Of a stretch of DNA of 9,079 nucleotides, positions 1-5,473 are shown in pieces. The translations under genes were made by a program, and so were the position numbers. Positions within the stretch are counted from its first letter, which is position 1, and every line of letters begins with the position of its first letter. The notes below the pieces were generated by a model, which was given only the letters and a program-made list of their open reading frames with translations, was not told where the DNA came from and searched no databases. The DNA lies in assembly GCA_030690515.1 (NCBI GenBank), contig JAUYGP010000064.1:1-9079 (forward strand), given 5' to 3'. Source of the stretch: Giesbergeria sp. Its GTDB lineage: Bacteria > Pseudomonadota > Gammaproteobacteria > Burkholderiales > Burkholderiaceae_C.

Positions 1-62
1 ACTGTCCTCGCTGGGGCCAATTCTCGCTTTCGACGCTCCAAGCCCGACAGACTCCTAGACAC

Positions 63-93
63 GACAAATTTTGTCCTGATTTGATCGATCAAA
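63..93. promoter_or_regulatory. Two adjacent short palindromes, candidate operator
   Basis: GACAAA-T-TTTGTC at 63-75 is a perfect 6-bp inverted repeat around one base. Four bases later TTTGATCGATCAAA at 80-93 is a perfect 14-bp palindrome. An outer pair, ACAGACT at 47-53 and AGTCTGT at 93-99, brackets both. A further near-palindrome, GATAAGCGCTATC, lies at 133-145. The cluster is 78-108 bp upstream of the GTG start of the hydrolase gene, a plausible place for a repressor or activator site. The binding protein is unknown. GlxA/AraC-type regulators usually bind direct rather than palindromic repeats, so the neighbouring regulator is not an obvious match. Confidence 0.35.
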
Positions 94-159
94 GTCTGTT
101 TTCGGGCAGCCATCATGGTGCAGCGCAGGCAAGATAAGCGCTATCAGAAACACTCTGCT

Positions 160-163
160 GGAG
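160..163 (+). promoter_or_regulatory. Ribosome-binding site GGAG supporting a GTG start
   Basis: GGAG lies 7 bases before the GTG at 171. No ATG in the same frame gives the N-terminal strand of the isochorismatase fold, so this site decides the start. Confidence 0.6.
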
Positions 164-170
164 CTTTATC

Positions 171-743
171 GTGAAAACATGTCTTTTAGTGATCGATGTA
201 CAGGAATCCTTTCGCCACCGTCCGTATTTCACCGGGCACGACCTGCCCGCCTACCTGGCAGCGCAGAACGCGCTGATCGCGGGCTGCCAGGCGCGCGGCG
301 TACCCGTGGTGCGCATCCTGCACAGTGACGGCCCGGAAACGCCGGCCAACCCGTTTTCTCAGGCCTGCGGCCATGTGCGTCCGCTCGACGGTTTGGCGGG
401 GTTTGACGCCGCAGCCACCTTTACCAAATCGCGCCACAGCGCCTTGGTGGGCACGGGGCTGGACGTATGGCTCACCAGCCACGGCATCACCCGCCTGATC
501 GTCAGCGGCATCCGCACCGAGCAATGCGCTGAAACCACCACGCGCCATGCCAGCGACCTGGGCTGGACCGTAGACTTTGTGCCCGACGCCACCCTGACCT
601 GGGACATGGTGCAGCCCGATGGAGCGCCGCTCACAGCGGCCGACATCAAGGCGCGCACCGCCACGGTGCTGCAGGGCCGCTTCGCCACGCTGTGCTCGGT
701 CGAGGAAGCCCTCGCCCGCTGCAGCGGCACAACAGACGCATGA
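171..743 (+). CDS. Isochorismatase-like cysteine hydrolase
   Basis: A 190-residue soluble, probably cytoplasmic hydrolase of the isochorismatase-like superfamily, which includes nicotinamidases, ureidoacrylate amidohydrolases and isochorismatases. The expected triad is visible: Asp9 in the first strand (LLVIDVQ), Lys86 (FTKSRHSA) and the nucleophile Cys119 in GIRTEQCAETTTRHA. This last motif is the family's cysteine motif, followed by a helix and the strand TVDFVPDA. The length is normal for a single-domain member. No carrier domain is fused, so it is not an EntB-type protein. The start is GTG with GGAG 7 bases upstream. The stop is 7 bases before the GlxA-type regulator gene, so the two are very likely co-transcribed and perhaps translationally coupled. 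The substrate cannot be read from the sequence. An amide or a small nitrogen compound is more likely than isochorismate. Confidence 0.9.
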   Translation: MKTCLLVIDVQESFRHRPYFTGHDLPAYLAAQNALIAGCQARGVPVVRILHSDGPETPANPFSQACGHVRPLDGLAGFDAAATFTKSRHSALVGTGLDVWLTSHGITRLIVSGIRTEQCAETTTRHASDLGWTVDFVPDATLTWDMVQPDGAPLTAADIKARTATVLQGRFATLCSVEEALARCSGTTDA

Positions 744-750
744 CGCTACC

Positions 751-1752
751 GTGACATCGAACGCGGTTCCCGCGCCCATCCATGTGGTCTTCGCCCTGCT
801 GCCGGGCAGCCTGGTGCTCGACTGGGCCGGCCCGGCCGAGGCCCTGCGCATCGCCAACCAGGTGCTGCAGACGCAGGGCCAGCCCGCGCGCTTCGTGCTG
901 CACTTTGTCAGCCCCACACACGAGGCAGTGACCTCGGTGGGCGTTGCGCTGGCCGGGCTGGCGCCGCTGCCTGCCCAGCTTCCCGCGCCCGCCTGGGTGG
1001 TACTGGTGGGCATGCCGGGACCGGCCATTGGCGTGGAAAGCCACGAGACCCGTACCCTGCTGCACTGGCTGCGCGGTCTGCGGCTGACCCGCGGGCAGCT
1101 GGAGCTGGTGACCGTGTGCGCTGGTGCCGTGCTGGCAGCCCACGCCGGGCTGCTGGCCGGGCGGCGGGCCACCACGCACCACCAGCACCTGAACGAACTG
1201 GCCCAGGTGGAGCCGCGCTGCGATGTGGTGGCCAACCGCGTATTCGTGGCCGATGGCCCCTTGCACAGCAGCGCTGGCGTGACCACGGGCATCGACCTGC
1301 TGCTCTACCGCATTGCCGACACCTACGGGCCCGCCGTGGCGGCCCAGGTGGCGCAGGCCATGGTGGTCGCCTTGCGCCGGGGGCCAGACGACCCGGAGTT
1401 CTCCCCCTTTCTGCACCACCGCAACCACCTGCACGCAGCGCTGCACCGCGTGCAGGACGCCGTGGCCCAGCAGCCCCAGGCCGACTGGAACGTGCCCACC
1501 ATGGCGCAGGTGGCCCACACCTCGCCCCGGCACCTCACGCGCCTGTTTCTGGAACATGCAGGCATTGCCCCGCTGCAGTACCTGCGCCGCATCCGCCTGG
1601 CCACGGCAGAGGCTGCGCTGCACACGGGCAGCAGCGTCACGCAGGCGGCAGCGCTGGCGGGCTTTGGCTCCGATACTCAGCTGCGCAGGGCTTGGCATCA
1701 ATTCGGACGCAGCGGGACGCCATCCCAGGGCGTTCGGCAACGCCCGAACTGA
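751..1752 (+). CDS. GlxA-type transcriptional regulator (DJ-1/PfpI + AraC domains)
   Basis: A 333-residue DNA-binding regulator. The N-terminal half (about 10-190) is a DJ-1/PfpI-like sensor domain. It begins IHVVFALLPGSLVLDWAGP and keeps the elbow cysteine Cys123 in TVCAGAVLAAHAGLLAGRRAT, a hallmark of GlxA-type proteins. The C-terminal 100 residues form the AraC double helix-turn-helix: first helix pair around MAQVAHTSPRHLTRLF, then PLQYLRRIRLATAEAAL and the second pair around VTQAAALAGFGSDTQLRRAW. The GTG at 751 is chosen because it lies just after the hydrolase stop and gives the usual family length; GTG 784 is an alternative. No clear ribosome-binding site precedes it, which fits coupling to the hydrolase gene. 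It probably senses a small metabolite and controls the hydrolase operon, but the effector is unknown. Confidence 0.88.
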   Translation: MTSNAVPAPIHVVFALLPGSLVLDWAGPAEALRIANQVLQTQGQPARFVLHFVSPTHEAVTSVGVALAGLAPLPAQLPAPAWVVLVGMPGPAIGVESHETRTLLHWLRGLRLTRGQLELVTVCAGAVLAAHAGLLAGRRATTHHQHLNELAQVEPRCDVVANRVFVADGPLHSSAGVTTGIDLLLYRIADTYGPAVAAQVAQAMVVALRRGPDDPEFSPFLHHRNHLHAALHRVQDAVAQQPQADWNVPTMAQVAHTSPRHLTRLFLEHAGIAPLQYLRRIRLATAEAALHTGSSVTQAAALAGFGSDTQLRRAWHQFGRSGTPSQGVRQRPN

Positions 1753-1860
1753 CAACCTGCGCTACCATCCGCATCGCGGCCCGACACGGGCTGTTTCGGA
1801 CACGGCGTGCGCCACAAGCCCTGTCGGTCCGCCATCAAACCAATCAAGGAGACACCGCAC

Positions 1861-2259
1861 ATGACCATCCTCGTCGCATACGTGCCCCGCCCCGAAGGCC
1901 GGGCCGCACTGGACAAGGGCATTGAAATCGCCAAGCGCCGCCAGGAACCGATGCTGATCGTGAACGCCAGCCCCGGCGGCCAGCAGGAAGACGCCTCGCT
2001 GGCGCCCGGCTTTGAAGTGGAACAGATCGAAGCGCAGCTCGCTGCGCAAGGCATCCAGGGCGAGTTCAAGCAGTTTGTCCGCGGCAAGAATGCCGTAGAG
2101 GAGATCAACGACCTGGTCGAGACGCGCGATATTTCCGTTCTCATCATCGGCCTGCGCAAGCGCACCGCCGTAGGTAAGCTGCTTCTGGGCAGCGTGGCCC
2201 AAGAGCTACTAATGACCGTGCCCTGCCCGGTGTTGTGCGTGAAGGTCGCTGCCGCCTAA
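1861..2259 (+). CDS. Universal stress protein, single UspA domain
   Basis: A 132-residue cytoplasmic UspA-domain protein. It starts with the typical strand TILVAYVPRPEGRAALDKG. It ends with the nucleotide-binding loop GLRKRTAVGKLLLGS (residues 97-111), followed by AQELLMTVPCPVLCVK. Gly97, Gly105, Gly110 and Ser111 match the ATP-binding arrangement of the family, so nucleotide binding is likely. The ATG at 1861 has AAGGAG at 1846-1851, nine bases ahead. An upstream in-frame ATG at 1807 would add 18 residues unlike the family and is rejected. A gap of 108 bp separates it from the regulator gene, so it is probably its own unit; I see no strong promoter pair in that gap. Its stop codon TAA forms part of the left CTAA repeat flanking the adjoining insertion element. 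Confidence 0.92.
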   Translation: MTILVAYVPRPEGRAALDKGIEIAKRRQEPMLIVNASPGGQQEDASLAPGFEVEQIEAQLAAQGIQGEFKQFVRGKNAVEEINDLVETRDISVLIIGLRKRTAVGKLLLGSVAQELLMTVPCPVLCVKVAAA

Positions 2260-2420
2260 GGCGACGCTGAATAAGACCCCGTGGTGGCGCGCGCCCGGTT
2301 TTGGGATGGGATGCAAGGCGCAAACCGCAGCCATAGCCGAAGCTATGGCGAGGATTTGCAACGCCGCAGACCGCCCAAAGCAGGGATGCGCGGCGCGCGA
2401 GGGACTTATTCAGCATTGCC
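2260..2420. mobile_element. MITE-like element with IS5-type ends
   Basis: A 161-bp element without coding capacity. The left end GGCGACGCTGAATAAGACCC (2260-2279) and the complement of the right end, GGCAATGCTGAATAAGTCCC (2401-2420), agree at 17 of 20 positions. The element is flanked by a 4-bp direct repeat CTAA (2256-2259 and 2421-2424), which fits the YTAR target duplication known for the IS5 group. The centre is a perfect hairpin, GCCATAGC-CGAA-GCTATGGC (2330-2349), and the two halves are imperfect inverted copies with matching GC-rich stretches. It has no transposase, so it would need one supplied from elsewhere. The insertion lies at the end of the stress-protein gene and separates it from its terminator. 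I recall similar dispersed repeats in Comamonadaceae, but cannot verify this here. Confidence 0.7.
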
Positions 2421-2448
2421 CTAAGTCCTATAAGCTATCAAAAATAGC

Positions 2449-2488
2449 GCTTCTAGCGCCCAATCCACGGGCGCTAGAAGCTTTTTTT
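2449..2488 (+). terminator. Strong intrinsic terminator, probably bidirectional
   Basis: GCTTCTAGCGCCC (2449-2461) pairs perfectly with GGGCGCTAGAAGC (2469-2481) around a 7-base loop. Seven T follow at 2482-2488. On the - strand the stem is followed by T5 (complement of 2440-2444), so it can also end the convergent SirB1-type gene, whose TAA stop (2487-2489) overlaps the T-tract. A small inverted repeat GCTAT/ATAGC (2434-2448) sits just outside. Without the MITE-like insertion the hairpin would begin about 28 bases after the stress-protein stop. Confidence 0.85.
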
Positions 2489-3335
2489 ATGGGTTTTTTC
2501 GCAGGATTCTGACCCGCTCGGCAATGGCGGCGATGTCGGACCGCCCCCGAGCATGCGCCAGGTAGTGTTCCAGGTCGTCGAGCGCCTGCACGGTGTGGCC
2601 GCATTCGGCATGGGCCAGGCCCCGATCGCGCCTCTCATCCCAGGCATCGGGCAGCAGCACGACCAGGCGGTTAAGCACCGCAATCTGGCGTGGTGCATCC
2701 TGCTGGGCGCGGTACACCTCTTTGAGATTGCGCAGCATGCGCGCCACGATCTCGCGTGGCTGCGCCGCCTGTAGATACAAGCCCAGCGGCGGGTTCTCGG
2801 CCGATGCACTCCCGGAATCCGACTGAAAAGGCAAGAGGCGCTCAGACAGCTCCTCGCGCGAAAGCGATTGCCCGGTAAAGGGATCAATCAGCACCTGTCC
2901 GCCGGGCAGCAGCGCCTTGACCATGAAGTGTCCCGGAAACGCCACACCTCGCACATGCAGCCCAATGCCCTGGGCCAATTCCAGCCACAGCACGCCCAGA
3001 CTGATGGGAATGCCACGGCGAGTGTGCAGCACCTGGTGCAGGTAGCTGTTGTCCGGGGCGTAGTAGTCGTTGACGTTGCCGCCAAAATCCAGGTCCACAA
3101 AGAAAAACTGGTTCAGCGCCCGCAGGCGCTCCAGGGCGGGGGCATCGGCAGGCAGGCGGCGCTTCAGGCGTGCCAGCAGCCCATCGACCTCGTCCAGGAC
3201 CTGCTGCACATCGACGTCGGGGTATTCGTCCTGTGCGATGCTGGCGGCCGCTTCAAGCAGCAGAAACCCTTTATCACCCTGTACCAGGGCGGCAAAGTAC
3301 TCAAGCGGAGTGGGAATACGGAACGAGAGCTGCAT
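2487..3335 (-). CDS. SirB1-type protein: transglutaminase-like fold plus TPR
   Basis: A 282-residue cytoplasmic protein of the SirB1 / Transglut_core2 family. Residues about 30-165 form the transglutaminase-like part, with family motifs NSYLHQVLHTRRGIPISLGV (96-115), FPGHF (133-137) and LIDPFTGQSLS (149-159). Residues about 192-280 are helical and TPR-like (EVYRAQQDAPRQIAVLNRL, then LPDAWDERRDRGLAHAECG). The only cysteine is Cys245 in the TPR-like part, so a classical catalytic cysteine is absent from the transglutaminase fold. Family members are generally of uncertain function, and a protein-interaction role is as likely as catalysis. It lies 12 bp downstream of murJ on the same strand, so the two probably form one transcript. 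The ATG has only a weak upstream ribosome-binding sequence. Confidence 0.85.
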   Translation of the reverse strand: MQLSFRIPTPLEYFAALVQGDKGFLLLEAAASIAQDEYPDVDVQQVLDEVDGLLARLKRRLPADAPALERLRALNQFFFVDLDFGGNVNDYYAPDNSYLHQVLHTRRGIPISLGVLWLELAQGIGLHVRGVAFPGHFMVKALLPGGQVLIDPFTGQSLSREELSERLLPFQSDSGSASAENPPLGLYLQAAQPREIVARMLRNLKEVYRAQQDAPRQIAVLNRLVVLLPDAWDERRDRGLAHAECGHTVQALDDLEHYLAHARGRSDIAAIAERVRILRKNP

Positions 3336-3347
3336 GGAAAAAATCTT

Positions 3348-4913
3348 TCAGCGCCGCAGCAGCGAGCGAAACTTCAGGCCCGCCACCCATAGCACGCCAA
3401 AATACAGCCCGGCCGCACCCACCACCACCCCAGCCAGCAAAACGGCACGCTGCAGGCTCTGGGCGCGCATCTGCATCCAGGCAAAGTGGTCGGACGCCCA
3501 CAACAAAAAGACGGCCATCAGCGCACTGGCGGCCAATACCTGCAACGCATACAGCAGCCAGCCCGGCCCTGGCCGAAAACTCCCACGGCGCAGCAAGCCC
3601 ACCAGCAGCCACAAAGCATTGATCAGCGCGCCCAGGCCAATGGACAACGCCAGCCCGGCATGCGCAATCAACGGCACCAACGCCAGGTTGAGCAACTGCG
3701 TGATGACCAGCACCGCGATGGCGATCTTGACGGGGGTACGCACGTCCTGGCTGGCGTAGTAACCGGGCGCCAGCACCTTGATGGCCACAAGCCCCAGCAA
3801 ACCCGCGCCATAGCCCGCCAGAGCCACGGCAATCTGCCCCACATCGCCGTCGGTCAACTTGCCGTGGTGGAACAGCGTGGCCACGAGCGGCCCGGAAAAC
3901 GTCAGCAGCGCCACCGCGCACGGCACGGCCAGCAACACCACGATGCGCAGGCCCCAGTCCAGCATGGCCGAATACTGCTGCGCATCGCCCGCCGCCTTGG
4001 CAGCCGTGAGCTGCGGCGTGAGCACCACGCCCAGCGCCACACCCAGCAGCGCAGTGGGAAACTCCATCAGGCGGTCGGCGTAGAACAGCCAGGTCACACT
4101 GCCCGGGGCCAGGTGCGAGGCAATCTGCGTATTGATCAGCAGCGATATCTGCGCCACCCCCACGCCCAGCAAAATGGGCGCCATCAGCTTGAGCACGCGG
4201 CGCACGCCCGGTTCGGCCCAGGCACTGCGGATCGCTGCCCTGGTCAGGCCGATGCGCGGCAGCAACCCCAGGCGGCGCAGCACGGGCACTTGTGCGGCCA
4301 GTTGCAGCATGCCCCCCAGCATCACCCCGGCCGCCATGGCAAAAATAGGCTCGATCCCCCACGCTTCGAACCGGGGAGCCAAGAGCCAGGCTGCACCGAT
4401 CATGCACAGGTTGAGCAGCACGGGCGAGGCTGCGGGCACAGCAAAGTGCTTCCAGGTGTTCAAGACGCCCGCCGACAAAGCCACCATGGACATGAAGCCG
4501 ATGTAGGGAAACATCCAGCGGGTCATCAGCACCGCGGCGTCGTAGGCCTGGGGGCTTTGGCGCAGGCCGCTGGCCAGGGCCCAGACCAGCAAAGGCGCGC
4601 CCAGCACCCCCACCAGACAGGTCAACATTAGCACCCAGGCGAGCACGGTGGCCACGCTGGCGATCAGGCGCTGCGTGGCCTCGTCACCACTTTGCGCCTT
4701 GGTGGTGGCCAGCACCGGCACAAAGGCCTGGCTGAAGGCGCCTTCAGCGAACAGGCGACGGAACAGGTTGGGAATGCGGAAAGCGACGTTGAACGCATCG
4801 GTCAGGGCGTTGGCCCCAAAGACAGAGGCCATCAGCAGGTCGCGCACCAGACCCGTCACGCGGGAGGCCAGGGTCAGCAAGGAGACGGTGGAGGCAGATT
4901 TGAGCAGGGTCAC
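3348..4913 (-). CDS. murJ: Lipid II flippase MurJ
   Basis: A 521-residue polytopic inner-membrane protein of the MurJ/MviN family (MOP superfamily), with the usual long series of hydrophobic segments. It flips lipid-linked peptidoglycan precursor across the membrane. The N-terminal block is textbook: Arg18, Arg24, Asp39, Arg52, Arg53 and Glu57 lie in RVTGLVRD, TDAFNVAFRIPNLFRRLFAE and GAFSQAFVPV. YADRLMEFP (Arg281) is the later conserved arginine motif. The GTG at 4913 gives a protein starting MTLLKSAST, and with it these residues fall at the same numbers as in E. coli MurJ; this supports it over the ATG at 4988, which would add 25 unrelated residues. No clear ribosome-binding site is seen. 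A weak -10 (TACACT, complement of 4921-4926) lies just upstream. It is divergent from rpsT and leads into the SirB1-type gene. Confidence 0.95.
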   Translation of the reverse strand: MTLLKSASTVSLLTLASRVTGLVRDLLMASVFGANALTDAFNVAFRIPNLFRRLFAEGAFSQAFVPVLATTKAQSGDEATQRLIASVATVLAWVLMLTCLVGVLGAPLLVWALASGLRQSPQAYDAAVLMTRWMFPYIGFMSMVALSAGVLNTWKHFAVPAASPVLLNLCMIGAAWLLAPRFEAWGIEPIFAMAAGVMLGGMLQLAAQVPVLRRLGLLPRIGLTRAAIRSAWAEPGVRRVLKLMAPILLGVGVAQISLLINTQIASHLAPGSVTWLFYADRLMEFPTALLGVALGVVLTPQLTAAKAAGDAQQYSAMLDWGLRIVVLLAVPCAVALLTFSGPLVATLFHHGKLTDGDVGQIAVALAGYGAGLLGLVAIKVLAPGYYASQDVRTPVKIAIAVLVITQLLNLALVPLIAHAGLALSIGLGALINALWLLVGLLRRGSFRPGPGWLLYALQVLAASALMAVFLLWASDHFAWMQMRAQSLQRAVLLAGVVVGAAGLYFGVLWVAGLKFRSLLRR

Positions 4914-5004
4914 GGGGCAAAGTGTATGCGCTGCGGCGACCGGCCCCACAGCGATGCCAGCGCCCGACACAGGAGCGCGTGCCGCCATGACCGGTCTGCT
5001 GGGC

Positions 5005-5010
5005 TATAAT
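5005..5010 (+). promoter_or_regulatory. TATAAT -10 box of the rpsT promoter
   Basis: A perfect TATAAT within GGGCTATAAT, 45 bases before the rpsT start. It predicts a leader of roughly 40 bases. No good TTGACA-like hexamer is found at the normal spacing (the bases at 4982-4987 are CCGCCA), so the upstream half of the promoter is weak or read differently. Confidence 0.6.
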
Positions 5011-5055
5011 CTTCGGCTTTGCTGGCATCATCCTCAGACACAAGGAAACTCAATC

Positions 5056-5355
5056 ATGGCATCTGCTAAACCCAAGAAAAAGAACCCGCGCCTGGCGTCG
5101 GGCCGCAAGCGCGTCCGCCAGGACACGAAACTCAACGCCGCGAACACCTCGCTGCGCTCCAAATACCGCACCGCCGTGAAGAATGTCGAAAAGGCCGTTC
5201 TGGCTGGCGACAAGACCAAGGCAGTTGAACTGTTCGCCAAGATGCAATCTGTGGTGGACAACGTTGCCGACAAGGGCATCTTCCACAAGAACAAGGCCGC
5301 TCGCGATAAGAGCCGCCTGTCCACCAAGGTGAAAGCCTTGGCCCTGGCCGCCTGA
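5056..5355 (+). CDS. rpsT: 30S ribosomal protein S20
   Basis: A 99-residue basic, helical protein that binds 16S rRNA in the small subunit. It begins MASAKPKKKNPRLASGRKR, with the lysine/arginine-rich N-terminus typical of S20. NAANTSLRSKYRTAVKNVEKA and the conserved KGIFHKNKAARDKSRLS near the C-terminus complete the family pattern. The length is normal. The ATG at 5056 has AAGGAA at 5042-5047; in-frame starts further upstream are ruled out by the promoter at 5005-5010. It is a single-gene unit, divergent from murJ and followed by its own terminator. In E. coli S20 represses its own translation; nothing here shows whether that applies. Confidence 0.98.
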   Translation: MASAKPKKKNPRLASGRKRVRQDTKLNAANTSLRSKYRTAVKNVEKAVLAGDKTKAVELFAKMQSVVDNVADKGIFHKNKAARDKSRLSTKVKALALAA

Positions 5356-5373
5356 CCTTTCAGGCAAACAGCC

Positions 5374-5392
5374 CGGACGGCACTGCCGTCCG
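5374..5392 (+). other. Short GC-rich hairpin after rpsT
   Basis: CGGACGGC (5374-5381) pairs with GCCGTCCG (5385-5392) around the loop ACT, 19 bases after the rpsT stop. There is no T-tract, so this is not a terminator by itself. It could protect the 3' end of the mRNA or assist the next hairpin. Confidence 0.45.
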
Positions 5393-5419
5393 CCGTTTGT
5401 AACGGGTGCGCTGCCAGCA

Positions 5420-5455
5420 AAACGAACAAACCGCCTTCGGGCGGTTTTTTCGTTT
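5420..5455 (+). terminator. Intrinsic terminator with TTCG loop, bidirectional
   Basis: AAACCGCC (5428-5435) pairs with GGCGGTTT (5440-5447) around a TTCG tetraloop. The stem is extended by AAACGAA (5420-5426) and TTCGTTT (5449-5455), with one mismatch between. T-rich sequence follows on both strands. It ends rpsT on the + strand, and 19 bases after the stop of the convergent M48 gene it can serve that gene too. Confidence 0.85.
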
Positions 5456-5473
5456 CAGCTTGAAGCCTCGTCT

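Larger units (their letters stand above)
1..170. other. Leader region before the hydrolase gene, no confident gene
   Basis: This stretch is more AT-rich than the genes around it and holds several short palindromes. On the - strand an open frame runs from an ATG pair at 111-116 to the window edge (about 38 codons). It has no visible ribosome-binding site and a mixed codon usage, so it is not called as a gene. On the + strand the frames end at TAG 56-58, TGA 82-84 and TAA 133-137. One of these could be the tail of an upstream gene, but nothing is recognisable. No promoter hexamer pair stands out. Confidence 0.4.

Noticed and set aside
186..1755. Long open frames on the - strand opposite the hydrolase and regulator genes
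   Set aside because: They are GC-rich antisense shadows with low-complexity Arg/Ala/Gly/His translations. The + strand frames carry clear family motifs.
3486..4631. 381-codon open frame on the + strand inside murJ
   Set aside because: Its translation is Gln/His/Arg-rich with no recognisable motif, and murJ on the other strand is unmistakable.
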